Source: Bacteroides faecium
GTDB taxonomy: Bacteria > Bacteroidota > Bacteroidia > Bacteroidales > Bacteroidaceae
Assembly: GCF_012113595.1 (NCBI RefSeq)
Contig: NZ_CP050831.1
Location: 5,642,001 to 5,706,000 of the forward strand
DNA length: 64,000 nucleotides
Direction: 5' to 3'
Program-made: the position numbers and the translations under genes
Part shown: one piece after another, positions 18,960-27,794 of the stretch
Numbering within the stretch: the first letter of the stretch is position 1
How the letters are laid out: every line of letters starts with the position of its first letter
The notes under the pieces: generated by a model
Databases searched by the model: none
Seen by the model: the letters and a program-made list of their open reading frames with translations, nothing else
Told to the model about the DNA's origin: nothing

Positions 18960-19439
18960 ATGGCAATGCATACATGGTTTGAATGTAAAATCCGTTATGA
19001 GAAAGTAATGGAGAACGGAATGCAAAAAAAAGTAACCGAACCTTATCTCGTTGACGCGCTTAGCTTTACAGAAGCCGAAGCACGCATCATCGAAGAAATG
19101 ACTCCGTTTATGACCGGAGAGTTTACCGTTTCTGACATCAAACGTGCCAATTATAGCGAACTTTTTCCCAGCGACGAAGAAAGTGCCGACCGCTGGTTCA
19201 AATGCAAACTTATTTTCATCACGCTGGATGAAAAAAGCGGTGCGGAGAAAAAGACTTCCACACAAGTATTGGTACAGGCTGCCGACTTGCGTGACGCAGT
19301 GAAGAAACTGGACGAAGGCATGAAGGGAACAATGGCGGATTATCAAATCGGCATGGTGTCCGAGACGCCGTTAATGGACGTTTATCCATACAGTGCCGGC
19401 CCGAATGACAAACCGGAGTTTGATCCGTCAAAAGCATAA
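18960..19439 (+). CDS. DUF4494 domain protein
   Basis: 159 residues, cytoplasmic, no membrane segments. It shows two similar halves, each beginning with a W-F-x-C-K/x motif (HTWFECKIRYEK near residue 3 and DRWFKCKLIFITLDEK near 80). This fits the Bacteroidetes family DUF4494, often annotated only as conserved hypothetical. It is the first gene of a unit with YggS (6-nt gap) and a dihydroorotate dehydrogenase-like gene. Function unknown. Confidence 0.72.
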   Translation: MAMHTWFECKIRYEKVMENGMQKKVTEPYLVDALSFTEAEARIIEEMTPFMTGEFTVSDIKRANYSELFPSDEESADRWFKCKLIFITLDEKSGAEKKTSTQVLVQAADLRDAVKKLDEGMKGTMADYQIGMVSETPLMDVYPYSAGPNDKPEFDPSKA

Positions 19440-19445
19440 GTGACA

Positions 19446-20120
19446 ATGAGTATTGCTGACAATTTAAAGCAAGTGCTGGCCGAACTCCCCCAAGGAGTCC
19501 GGCTGGTTGCTGTCTCAAAGTTCCATCCCAATGAAGCGATAGAAGAAGCATATCAGGCGGGACAGCGTATTTTTGGAGAAAGCAAAGTGCAGGAAATGAC
19601 AGCTAAATACGAAAGTTTGCCCAAAGACATCGAATGGCATTTTATCGGACACCTGCAAAGTAACAAAATCAAGTACATGATACCATACGTAGCTATGATA
19701 CATGGAATTGACACTTACAAATTACTGACAGAAGTCAACAAGCAAGCTGTCAAAGCAGGACGCGCCGTAAACTGCCTGTTACAGATACACGTAGCGCAGG
19801 AAGAGACAAAATTCGGTTTCAGCCCTGCAGAATGCAAGGAGATGCTGAACGCCGGAGAATGGAAAGAACTGACCCACGTGCGCATCTGCGGGTTGATGGG
19901 AATGGCTAGCAACACCGATAATATTGAACAAATCAACCGGGAATTCTGTTTACTTGATAGGCTCTTTAATGAGCTCAAAGAAACTTGGTTCGCCGGCTCG
20001 GATGATTTCCGGGAGTTGTCGATGGGAATGTCACACGACTATCACGAAGCAATTGCCGCAGGAAGTACCTTGGTACGGGTGGGAAGCAAGATTTTCGGAG
20101 AACGCAATTATAATATTTAA
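19446..20120 (+). CDS. YggS/PROSC-family pyridoxal phosphate homeostasis protein
   Basis: 224 residues from the ATG at 19446; a GTG at 19440 would add two residues and is less likely. The PLP lysine is in VAVSKFHP (Lys in RLVAVSKF, about residue 23), followed by FGESKVQEM and WHFIGHLQSNK, all diagnostic. The C-terminal LSMGMSHDYHEAIAAGSTLVRVGSKIFGER is the phosphate-binding signature. The protein binds PLP and buffers its level without enzymatic activity. Confidence 0.95.
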   Translation: MSIADNLKQVLAELPQGVRLVAVSKFHPNEAIEEAYQAGQRIFGESKVQEMTAKYESLPKDIEWHFIGHLQSNKIKYMIPYVAMIHGIDTYKLLTEVNKQAVKAGRAVNCLLQIHVAQEETKFGFSPAECKEMLNAGEWKELTHVRICGLMGMASNTDNIEQINREFCLLDRLFNELKETWFAGSDDFRELSMGMSHDYHEAIAAGSTLVRVGSKIFGERNYNI

Positions 20121-20129
20121 CCAATCATT

Positions 20130-21113
20130 ATGACCATGACCGATTTAAAAACTACTTTCGCAGGGCTTTCTCTCAGAAACCCTATCATTATCAGTAGCTC
20201 GGGACTGACCAACAGTGTCGGCAAAAATAAAAAGCTGGCCGAAGAAGGTGCCGGCGCTATCGTCCTGAAATCACTGTTCGAAGAACAGATTATGCTGGAA
20301 GCAGAACAACTGCGTGATCCGGCTTTCTCTGCTGAAGGCAGCGATTATCTGGAAGAGTATATCCGTGAACACAAGTTGTCCGAATACCTGAGTTTGATTA
20401 AGGAAAGCAAGAAGGTTTGTCCTATTCCTATCATTGCCAGTATCAACTGCTACTCTGATTCCGAATGGGTGGACTTTGCCAAGCAAATCGAAGAAGCCGG
20501 TGCCGACGCATTGGAAATCAATATCCTTGCGTTGCAGTCGGACGTACAATATGCGTATGGTTCTTTTGAGCAACGTCACATTGATATTCTCCGCCACATC
20601 AAAAAGACAATCAGTATTCCGGTTATCATGAAACTGGGTGACAACCTGACGAATCCCGTAGCACTGATCGACCAGCTCTACGCTAACGGTGCGGCAGCAG
20701 TTGTCCTCTTCAACCGTTTCTATCAGCCGGACATCAATATCGAGAAACTGGAGCACATCTCCGGTGAAGTATTCAGCAATGCTTCCGACCTCGCCACTCC
20801 GCTTCGCTGGATTGGAATTGCGTCGGCCGCAGTAGACAAAATCGACTATGCGGCATCTGGTGGTGTTGCCAATGCAGAATCAGTAGTAAAAGCGATTCTT
20901 GCCGGCGCATCGGCCGTAGAAGTATGTAGCGCTGTCTACCTGAACACCAACGCATTCATCGGAGAAGCGACACGCTTCCTCTCCGCATGGATGGCACGAA
21001 AAGGTTTCAACAGCATTGCCCAGTTCAAAGGCAAACTGAATACGAAGGATGTGAAAGGTATCAATACCTTCGAACGTACGCAATTCTTGAAATATTTCGG
21101 GAAGAAAGAATAA
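20130..21113 (+). CDS. dihydroorotate dehydrogenase-like protein
   Basis: 327 residues with a TIM-barrel FMN-binding arrangement like PyrD class 1: NPIIISSSGLTNS at the N-terminus, LEINILALQSD mid-protein, PVIMKLGDNLTN, and the phosphate-binding GGVANAESVVKAILAGASAVEVCSA. The catalytic Cys/Ser of true PyrD is not obvious; the usual N-C-P motif is replaced by INILALQ. It may therefore oxidise another substrate. Bacteroides genomes are known to carry such a PyrD-like gene besides real pyrD. Confidence 0.8.
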   Translation: MTMTDLKTTFAGLSLRNPIIISSSGLTNSVGKNKKLAEEGAGAIVLKSLFEEQIMLEAEQLRDPAFSAEGSDYLEEYIREHKLSEYLSLIKESKKVCPIPIIASINCYSDSEWVDFAKQIEEAGADALEINILALQSDVQYAYGSFEQRHIDILRHIKKTISIPVIMKLGDNLTNPVALIDQLYANGAAAVVLFNRFYQPDINIEKLEHISGEVFSNASDLATPLRWIGIASAAVDKIDYAASGGVANAESVVKAILAGASAVEVCSAVYLNTNAFIGEATRFLSAWMARKGFNSIAQFKGKLNTKDVKGINTFERTQFLKYFGKKE

Positions 21114-21137
21114 GAGAAAAAGTAAAAGGCAAAAATC

Positions 21138-21208
21138 AGGCACGGATTACACAGATTACGCGGTTTAAGATAATTGGAAAAACCGTGAAATCCGTGTAAT
21201 CCGTGCCT
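21138..21208. repeat. palindromic intergenic repeat, family 1, copy 3
   Basis: Arms AGGCACGGATTACACAGATT and AATCCGTGTAATCCGTGCCT (with GAAATCC variation) surround a short AT-rich centre. It lies between the convergent PyrD-like and phoH genes. Confidence 0.85.
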
Positions 21209-21224
21209 ATTTTATTTTTCGTTA

Positions 21225-22550
21225 TTACATCAAGTTACTAGCCAACTCACTCAACTCGCTTCGTTCACCCTTCAACAGGTTGACGTGCGCAAAGAGATTC
21301 TGGTCCTTCATGCGGTCAATCATATATACCAGGCCATTGGACTGACTATCCAGATACGGTTGGTCAATCTGCTGAATATCCCCCGTAAACACCATCTTCG
21401 TACCTTCGCCTGCACGGGTGATGATTGTTTTTATTTCATTCGGAGTCAGGTTCTGCGCTTCGTCGATAATGCAATACATTTCGCTCAAGCTACGTCCACG
21501 GATAAATGCCAGTGCCTCAATCACCAGTTGCTCGCTTTTCTGCATATCTTCGATACGCTTCACTTCCGTAGAACTAGCGGCAAACTGACGCTTAATCACA
21601 TTCAGGTTGTCAAACAACGGTTGCATATAAGGAGCAACCTTTTCCTGTGCATCTCCCGGCAGGAAACCGATGTCCTTGTTAGAAAGAGCAACAATAGGAC
21701 GTGCCAGCAAAATCTGCTTATAGTCAGTCAACTTGCCCAAAGCGGCTGCCAAAGCCAGCAATGTCTTACCTGTCCCCGCCTTTCCGGTCAGTGCCACCAG
21801 TTTGATGTTCGGGTCGTTCAGAATCTCAAAAGCAAAGCTCTGTTCGGCGTTACGAGGTTCGATTCCATAGTTTTTGCCTTTCATCACCCGGCAGATAGAA
21901 TGAGTGAAAGGATTGTAACGTGCCAGTACACTATTCCGGTCGCTCTTCAACACGAAACATTCATTAGGATGAATCAGGTCTTTAAAGTCAAACTCGCTCA
22001 AGTCGATACCTTCTTTAGAAGAATAGATACGGTCGATCAATGCCGGGTCTACATTTTCAAAGATTTCATTAGACTTTTCAAAGATATCCACATTGGCTAC
22101 CTTATCCGTGATATAATCTTCGCAAAGCAGGCCGATGGAACGGGCTTTCATGCGCAGGTTCACATCCTTAGTCACCAGGATACACTTCACATCCGGATAT
22201 TTGGTCGTCAGATACTCAGTCGCCGCCAGAATCAGATGGTCGGGTTTCTTGATAGGGAAAGAGTCCCACACTTTGGTAGCTTCCACCTTACTGGTCACCA
22301 CGAACAGACGTCCCAAGCCTTCGCCCAATTTCACTCCGTCAGTGAAAAGTTCGTCGCTGGTCAGCACATCCAGTTCGCGTACAAACTCACGGGCATTGAA
22401 ATTAATCTGCTCGTTCCCTTTCTTGAACTTATCCAGTTCTTCGAGTACGACAAGAGGGAGATAGATATCATTTTCCTGGAAATTCTTCAAGCAATTACTG
22501 TCGTGAAGAATAACATTTGTGTCTAGTACAAAATTTTTCTTAGTTCCCAT
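21225..22550 (-). CDS. PIN domain/PhoH-family ATPase
   Basis: 441 residues. Residues 1-150 form a PIN nuclease domain (FVLDTNVILHDSNC with the first Asp, VLEELDKFKKG, and VTKDVNLRMKA with a later Asp). The C-terminal half is the PhoH P-loop ATPase: Walker A TGKAGTGKTLLALAAALG (about 255-272), Walker B CIIDEAQNLTPNE, and VFTGDIQQID. PhoH2-type fusions act as ATP-driven RNA helicase/RNases in vitro. A -7 element TATCTTTA lies upstream at 22633-22626 on the minus strand. Confidence 0.92.
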   Translation of the reverse strand: MGTKKNFVLDTNVILHDSNCLKNFQENDIYLPLVVLEELDKFKKGNEQINFNAREFVRELDVLTSDELFTDGVKLGEGLGRLFVVTSKVEATKVWDSFPIKKPDHLILAATEYLTTKYPDVKCILVTKDVNLRMKARSIGLLCEDYITDKVANVDIFEKSNEIFENVDPALIDRIYSSKEGIDLSEFDFKDLIHPNECFVLKSDRNSVLARYNPFTHSICRVMKGKNYGIEPRNAEQSFAFEILNDPNIKLVALTGKAGTGKTLLALAAALGKLTDYKQILLARPIVALSNKDIGFLPGDAQEKVAPYMQPLFDNLNVIKRQFAASSTEVKRIEDMQKSEQLVIEALAFIRGRSLSEMYCIIDEAQNLTPNEIKTIITRAGEGTKMVFTGDIQQIDQPYLDSQSNGLVYMIDRMKDQNLFAHVNLLKGERSELSELASNLM

Positions 22551-22625
22551 GATTTCTTAGATTTAAATGTTGATATTTGCAATCTCAAATCGTCAACCCC
22601 GCATATATCGTAGGATTGACGGTTC

Positions 22626-22633
22626 TAAAGATA
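22626..22633 (-). promoter_or_regulatory. -7 element of the phoH-like gene
   Basis: Minus-strand TATCTTTA differs from TAnnTTTG only at the last base. It is 76 nt before the start. The leader holds an inverted repeat CGTCAA...TTGACG (22589-22623). Confidence 0.4.
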
Positions 22634-22682
22634 AACAAATTAGCGGGCAATAAAGATTGCCTTGAGTTAAATTTTATAAAAC

Positions 22683-24179
22683 ATGGATTATCAGAACACT
22701 TTAAAGTACTTATATGAAAGTGTGCCTATGTTTCAACAAATAGGAAGCAAAGCATATAAGCCGGGGTTAGAGACAACACACAAATTGGACGAACATTTCG
22801 GGCATCCTCATCAACAATTCAAAACGATACATATCGCAGGAACAAACGGAAAAGGTTCTTGCTCACATACTATCGCGGCAGTATTGCAGTGCGCCGGCTA
22901 CCGGGTCGGATTATTCACTTCCCCTCACCTGATTGATTTCCGCGAACGCATCCGCATTAATGGAGAGATGATACCTGAAGAGTATGTAGTCAATTTCGTA
23001 GAAGAGCACCGCGCTTTCTTCGAGCCGCTGCACCCTTCTTTTTTTGAACTGACCACTGCCATGGCGTTCCGCTATTTTGCCGATCAGAAAGTGGACGTGG
23101 CGGTAATCGAAGTAGGTATGGGCGGGAGACTGGACTGCACGAACATCATCCATCCGGATTTGTCCGTCATCACCAATATCGGTCTTGACCACACCCAATA
23201 CCTGGGTGACACACTGACAAAGATTGCCAAAGAGAAGGCAGGTATCATCAAAGAAGGTGTTCCGGTCGTTATCGGTAGAGCCAAAGGAGCGGTGAGACGT
23301 GTGTTCACCATGAAAGCCAAAGAAAAGAATGCGCCCATCGTATATGCGCAGGAATTTGACCCGCTCTACAAAATGGCGATGGTTTCTTATCCGGAGTTGC
23401 AAAAAGAGAGAATAAAAGTGGACGACGCAATACAGGAAATGTATGAGACGATTGAATTGCTCGACAATCAGTCAGAAGAAGAAAGGGCAAACGCGTTCCG
23501 GGAAACGATGCTCATACTAACTCCGGAAGACAGTATGCGTGCGATGGACCAAATACTCGACAAAAGAAAAGATTGTATTAGAATCGCCACTCGTGACTTT
23601 CCTATCGGGCTTTATACGGAACTGAGCGGCCTCTGCCAATTCGAGAACACGCTCACAATCCTGACAGCTCTTACGATACTAACCCGGCAGAAGAACTACC
23701 GCATCAGACATCAAGACTACTACACCGGCTTTGCAAACGTATGTAAGCTCACCGGACTGATGGGGCGCTGGCAGAAAGTGCACAGCTATCCCGACATTAT
23801 CTGTGACACCGGACACAATGTCGACGGAATCAAATATATCAGTGAGCAGCTTAACTATATCCACCGGGAATCCGGGCAAGAGATTCATATCGTATTCGGC
23901 ATGGTCAACGATAAGGATATCAGCGGTGTCCTGCAAGTATTGCCGAAAGATGCCACTTACTACTTCACCAAAGCAAGCGTGAAGCGTGCGTTACCTGAAA
24001 ATGAATTGATGGAACTGGCAAAAAAAGCCGGACTGAAAGGAACATCCTACCCTACTGTAGTGGATGCCGTGCAGGCTGCTAAAAAGAACTGCCCCCCTAA
24101 AGACCTTATCTTCGTGGGAGGCAGCAGTTTCATTGTCGCAGATTTGTTAACGAACCGCGATGCACTCAATCTCCACTAA
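22683..24179 (+). CDS. folC: bifunctional folylpolyglutamate synthase/dihydrofolate synthase
   Basis: 498 residues, about 70 longer than the E. coli enzyme. The P-loop AGTNGKGSCSHT (residues 52-63), FTSPHLIDFRERIRING, the metal-binding TELTTAMAFRYF region and GGRLDCTNII are intact, as is the C-terminal CDTGHNVDGIKYI. The extra length is in a central block around residues 240-300, which is rich in charged residues. It adds glutamate to dihydropteroate and to folates in the cytoplasm. The 3' end overlaps the convergent ridA gene by 33 nt. Confidence 0.95.
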   Translation: MDYQNTLKYLYESVPMFQQIGSKAYKPGLETTHKLDEHFGHPHQQFKTIHIAGTNGKGSCSHTIAAVLQCAGYRVGLFTSPHLIDFRERIRINGEMIPEEYVVNFVEEHRAFFEPLHPSFFELTTAMAFRYFADQKVDVAVIEVGMGGRLDCTNIIHPDLSVITNIGLDHTQYLGDTLTKIAKEKAGIIKEGVPVVIGRAKGAVRRVFTMKAKEKNAPIVYAQEFDPLYKMAMVSYPELQKERIKVDDAIQEMYETIELLDNQSEEERANAFRETMLILTPEDSMRAMDQILDKRKDCIRIATRDFPIGLYTELSGLCQFENTLTILTALTILTRQKNYRIRHQDYYTGFANVCKLTGLMGRWQKVHSYPDIICDTGHNVDGIKYISEQLNYIHRESGQEIHIVFGMVNDKDISGVLQVLPKDATYYFTKASVKRALPENELMELAKKAGLKGTSYPTVVDAVQAAKKNCPPKDLIFVGGSSFIVADLLTNRDALNLH

Positions 24180-24521
24180 TGCATCCTTTGGCAGAGCTTT
24201 TACGGCAAACGCCGAGCGTGCCGGGAAAGCTCCGTCGAAATAGGTGGCATACACACCATTCATCCCAGCAAACAGGGACATATCCTGAAGAAAGACAGTA
24301 GTTTTGACAATGTTTGCCATTGTCAATCCTGCTTCTTCAAGAATGTGTTTCATATTCTCCAACGACTGGCGTGCCTGTGCTTCTATCCCTTCCGCCATCT
24401 CTCCCGTAGCGGCATCAATAGGTAACTGACCCGACACAAATACCATTCCATTGGCTTCTATCGCCTGACTGTAAGGCCCGATAGCTCCGGGCGCTTTCTC
24501 ACTGCAAATTACTTTTTTCAT
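24147..24521 (-). CDS. ridA: RidA-family enamine/imine deaminase
   Basis: 124 residues from the ATG at 24521; an upstream in-frame ATG (24548) overlaps the promoter and is rejected. Family features are APGAIGPYSQAI, VSGQLPIDAATGEMA, the active-site Arg in FPARSAFAVKALPKDALVEIECIA. It hydrolyses reactive 2-aminoacrylate-type enamines made by PLP enzymes. The last 33 nt overlap the end of folC on the other strand. A -7 element lies at 24554-24547. Confidence 0.95.
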   Translation of the reverse strand: MKKVICSEKAPGAIGPYSQAIEANGMVFVSGQLPIDAATGEMAEGIEAQARQSLENMKHILEEAGLTMANIVKTTVFLQDMSLFAGMNGVYATYFDGAFPARSAFAVKALPKDALVEIECIAVR

Positions 24522-24546
24522 ATTTATTTCTATTTTAGTGACTTTC

Positions 24547-24554
24547 AAAGATAA
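24547..24554 (-). promoter_or_regulatory. -7 element of ridA
   Basis: Minus-strand TATCTTTG is a perfect TAnnTTTG match 25 nt before the ridA start. It lies just beyond the end of the upstream three-gene operon, so ridA need not depend on read-through. Confidence 0.55.
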
Positions 24555-24563
24555 TATCAGGAG

Positions 24564-25403
24564 TTAACTCCTATATTTTTCTTGCAATAAACATGCAATC
24601 TTTTCAGTTTCTTTTAATGTCCTCCCTGTAGTCTGTATTACTATACCTAAACCTTTATCCGTATTAGTTAATACAATTTCAATTAATCCTGTAGCTGTTA
24701 CTTTATGGATAAAATCAACGGCATGGCTATTATAAGGAAGCGAATTTATCACTTCTTTTACATAAAGACTTTGACATATTTTCTTGGAAAAATGTACCAA
24801 AGTATCAGAACCATGATCTGCCCTTAAATGGATTTTTTTATCACTAGCCAATATCTTACATTCTACTAATTCTACCTCTTTTATATTTTCCGACCAATTT
24901 ATAAACTCCTCACAAGAAAAGTCCTGTTCAGAGCATACAGACAAGATGTCCATTTCCTGTTGTTCTTCCCCTTCTATCTGCAAATTGTAAAGCAATTTGT
25001 TCCAATAATCCGAAGAGTTCAAATTTATCCCAATAGTATTATATAAATAAGCGGCTGCCAAACCATATACCATAGTTTTTTTTGAGTCAATAGTCAAATA
25101 GAATTTATTTTTTATATATCTTTCCTCTTCTTCAGAATTATCATCTATGAAAGGATGACATGCCAATCCTAACAGAATTCCTCCAAGTGTTCTCAAATAT
25201 GGCTGTTTACTATTACAAAAGTCAGTTAAGCTAATATCCTTAGTTAATAGTATCTCATCAAAAGAATTAAGATATCGAATTCTTTTAAAATTATGTTTTT
25301 CTGCTTCTTTGTATGTCTTAACCAAGGCTCTAATTCTATTTATTACCTCTGGCATATCTTCAGCTAACGGATAAATCGACTGTTCATTAAAAACTATCTC
25401 CAT
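24564..25403 (-). CDS. unknown protein, third gene of DUF262/ATPase operon
   Basis: 279 residues, not recognised. No signal peptide, membrane segment, nuclease or metal-binding motif is evident. The N-terminus MEIVFNEQSIYPLAE, followed by a helical stretch and a central FYLTIDSKKT block, recalls small unknown partners of ATPase genes in defence operons, but this is only an impression. The C-terminal 60 residues (HKVTATGLIEIVLTNTDKGL) look like an alpha/beta domain. It starts 1 nt after the stop of the ATPase gene, so it is almost certainly co-translated and part of the same system. Composition is AT-rich like its two partners. Confidence 0.75.
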   Translation of the reverse strand: MEIVFNEQSIYPLAEDMPEVINRIRALVKTYKEAEKHNFKRIRYLNSFDEILLTKDISLTDFCNSKQPYLRTLGGILLGLACHPFIDDNSEEEERYIKNKFYLTIDSKKTMVYGLAAAYLYNTIGINLNSSDYWNKLLYNLQIEGEEQQEMDILSVCSEQDFSCEEFINWSENIKEVELVECKILASDKKIHLRADHGSDTLVHFSKKICQSLYVKEVINSLPYNSHAVDFIHKVTATGLIEIVLTNTDKGLGIVIQTTGRTLKETEKIACLLQEKYRS

Positions 25404-25404
25404 T

Positions 25405-26511
25405 TCAGATTAATTTAAGTAATTGATTGGTCCACTCATCCATAAAATCTCTAGGATAATCACTTAATTCTCCATTTTCATCTATTCGTATAATTTCTAC
25501 TTTAGAATATTGCTCACTTTCAGTAGTAATCTTATCGAAATATGCAATACGAACCATTTCTTTTTCTATTAGCTTTTCTTTTACTGCTACACGAACTCCA
25601 TTAACAATATGATCGCTATGCGTTTCAACAAAAATCTGTGCACCGGTGGCCGCTGCTAAAGATATTAATTTTCCTAATTCAACTTGTCCATGGGGATGAA
25701 TATGAGATTCTGGATTTTCTATAATGATGACCTCATCTCTATTGGCTTTCAACAATGCAACAATAACAGGAAGAACATAGGAGATACCAAAACCTACATT
25801 TTTAGGACGAAAACGATTGGAAAATTGTGTTCCTTTAGAAAACTGATAATCTAACAGAACTTTATCAGTTCCTTGAATTTCAGTAATATTTAATTTAACT
25901 CCAGGACTTATTTCCCCTAACCAAGCATCTATCTGATGCAATAATATATCAGATTTTGCTTGGGGATGAAACAAAAGAGGATTAGCAATCTTTTCATTTC
26001 CATATTTATTTAAATAATGTACAGCATACTCACCTTGTGTCCCCACTTGTTTATGCTCTACTACATCAATATATGAGGTTTTATAATCTGCCGCAGGCGC
26101 TGATCTATCAGCCTCTAAATATTGAAAGTTATTATTAAACAAACTATATTTATTTAATTCGTCAACCGACCAGGAACAATTAGAGTCAAGAGCGTTGCTT
26201 TCCGGTTGATATTTTAGTTCACAACGCAAAGACAAGCTTTCTGCACCTTCTTCCATATCACATTGAAAGAAAATTGTATCTCCTTGGTTATCCTGATACA
26301 TTGCATCTTTTCCTTTTCCTATCTCTGTATAAGGACCGTTGAGAAAGAAACGAGATAACTTTGTGTCCTTATTTTGCCTAAGCAACAATAAACTTTGTAT
26401 GAATGAAGACTTCCCCATACCATTAAGCCCCATCAATAGGTTCAAATTCTTAGGACTATACTGTATGTCTTTTAAGGATTTGAAATTTAGAACATGTATA
26501 TTCTTTATCAT
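25405..26511 (-). CDS. AAA ATPase with DUF3696-like C-terminus
   Basis: 368 residues. Walker A GLNGMGKSS (28-36), ABC-like signature region RPKNVGFGISYVLPVIVALL (235-254), Walker B EVIIIENPESHIHP (260-273) and the switch THSDH (297-301) are intact. This is the SMC/OLD-type ATPase fold. The end, VEIIRIDENGELSDYPRDFMDEW, matches the short DUF3696 tail. No TOPRIM domain follows. The ATG overlaps the stop of the DUF262 gene by 4 nt (ATGA). Proposed role: ATP-dependent sensor or motor in a defence system (inference). Confidence 0.85.
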   Translation of the reverse strand: MIKNIHVLNFKSLKDIQYSPKNLNLLMGLNGMGKSSFIQSLLLLRQNKDTKLSRFFLNGPYTEIGKGKDAMYQDNQGDTIFFQCDMEEGAESLSLRCELKYQPESNALDSNCSWSVDELNKYSLFNNNFQYLEADRSAPAADYKTSYIDVVEHKQVGTQGEYAVHYLNKYGNEKIANPLLFHPQAKSDILLHQIDAWLGEISPGVKLNITEIQGTDKVLLDYQFSKGTQFSNRFRPKNVGFGISYVLPVIVALLKANRDEVIIIENPESHIHPHGQVELGKLISLAAATGAQIFVETHSDHIVNGVRVAVKEKLIEKEMVRIAYFDKITTESEQYSKVEIIRIDENGELSDYPRDFMDEWTNQLLKLI

Positions 26512-27689
26512 AACAATTCGATCAATAAGTTTTCAATTTTACCAAATCTATATTTTATACGATTCTTATCTCCTGTTGAAGAAGTGATAGAATCTACAAA
26601 GGAAGTGTCAGTATTCATCAAATGAATAAACCGTTCGAATACTAACTCACGTTTATTCATAATTGTATTGCGTTGCTCATCATTTAATTTTGCCAACATT
26701 ACACTCCAAACTTCAAATAAGGCTTTATTTATCGGTCTACGTTTTTCCTCAATCTTATATACTTTTCTGAATGCCCATTTCCCGAAAACTGTAATAACAC
26801 ATTTCATCGCTTCTGAAAAATTTCTCTTTATTTCGTTCCGCTCCTTTTCAGATAGATTTTTTATTTGCCCCATTGATTTAGTCATAAATGTATCCAAATC
26901 AGGTTTATAGTCATTAGGATCATTTATATAAAATGAAACAAATCTAGTTACAAATTCCCTATCCAGCATTCTAACTGGAGAGATAACATATCTTGTTGCT
27001 CTTTTAAATTCTTCTAAATTTGCCAACTCCGCAATAAAGCGTGCAGGCATACCTTGATTCAGAGCATGACGAATCTCCTGTGGTTCCAAAACTAATCCAC
27101 CAGTATTAATCCTTTTAAAAATATTAAACTTCACATCCTCTGGAGTTCCCGGATTAATTATATAAGCTATTATTTCAGCCTCTTCAATTTGTCTTTGAAA
27201 TGTTCGAGGTAACTCAGAAAAAGTTGAATCATTTAGTTTTTCTAAAAATTCTAGTCCCGTCAACCGCAATGTTTGGTCAACAATAAAATTTTTTAAAGCA
27301 CTAAGGCGTTGTAAACCATCTACGACTAACCACTTATTATCGTCACTACCATCAAAATAGAATGCAGGAAGAGGAAATTTTATAAGAAGTGATTCTATTA
27401 AACGACTTTGCTTCTCCGGATCCCACAAATTCATATTTCTCTGAAAATCAGGAGATAAATCGATTTCATCCTCTTTCAATCTTTTTATGATATTATCCAT
27501 AGACATTGTTTTTGTTTTAATGTCAATATCTTTCGGATTAAAAGGATTATCCATAACTATCTTATCATCTTCCGTATCATTTTCTACAGACAATTCCTCT
27601 TGAAGTTCTTCTAGTTGCTTCCTTTCTTTTTGTTCTTCCGGAGTCAAAAGAGCAAAAAAATCAGGAGATATATTGTTAGAATCTACCAT
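26508..27689 (-). CDS. DUF262 (GmrSD N-terminal/ParB-like) protein
   Basis: 393 residues from the ATG at 27689; a TTG at 27710 would add seven and overlaps the promoter. DUF262 motifs are clear: SPDFQRNMNLWDPEKQSRLIESLL (79-102), VVDGLQRLSAL (122-132, the DGxQR motif of this ParB-like nucleotide-binding fold) and FNIFKRINTGGLVLEPQEIRHAL (188-210). The C-terminal 180 residues are helical; no HNH (DUF1524) nuclease motif is seen, unlike GmrSD. In related proteins DUF262 binds and hydrolyses NTPs and controls a nuclease. First gene of the three-gene unit. Confidence 0.88.
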   Translation of the reverse strand: MVDSNNISPDFFALLTPEEQKERKQLEELQEELSVENDTEDDKIVMDNPFNPKDIDIKTKTMSMDNIIKRLKEDEIDLSPDFQRNMNLWDPEKQSRLIESLLIKFPLPAFYFDGSDDNKWLVVDGLQRLSALKNFIVDQTLRLTGLEFLEKLNDSTFSELPRTFQRQIEEAEIIAYIINPGTPEDVKFNIFKRINTGGLVLEPQEIRHALNQGMPARFIAELANLEEFKRATRYVISPVRMLDREFVTRFVSFYINDPNDYKPDLDTFMTKSMGQIKNLSEKERNEIKRNFSEAMKCVITVFGKWAFRKVYKIEEKRRPINKALFEVWSVMLAKLNDEQRNTIMNKRELVFERFIHLMNTDTSFVDSITSSTGDKNRIKYRFGKIENLLIELL

Positions 27690-27707
27690 AACATATATTT
27701 TATATGG

Positions 27708-27715
27708 CAAAGATA
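27708..27715 (-). promoter_or_regulatory. -7 element of the DUF262 operon
   Basis: Minus-strand TATCTTTG matches TAnnTTTG, 18 nt before the ATG at 27689. A convincing -33 is missing. Confidence 0.5.
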
Positions 27716-27794
27716 TAAAAAAACAATCTAATAACTTTTGTTTATTTAATATCTTTCTCTAAATGTGATAGAATAACTATTGAGAATATCACTT

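Noticed and set aside
24564..27715. DUF262 operon as a GmrSD-type restriction system
   Set aside because: The HNH/DUF1524 nuclease half is absent and two additional genes are coupled, so the simple GmrSD label does not fit.
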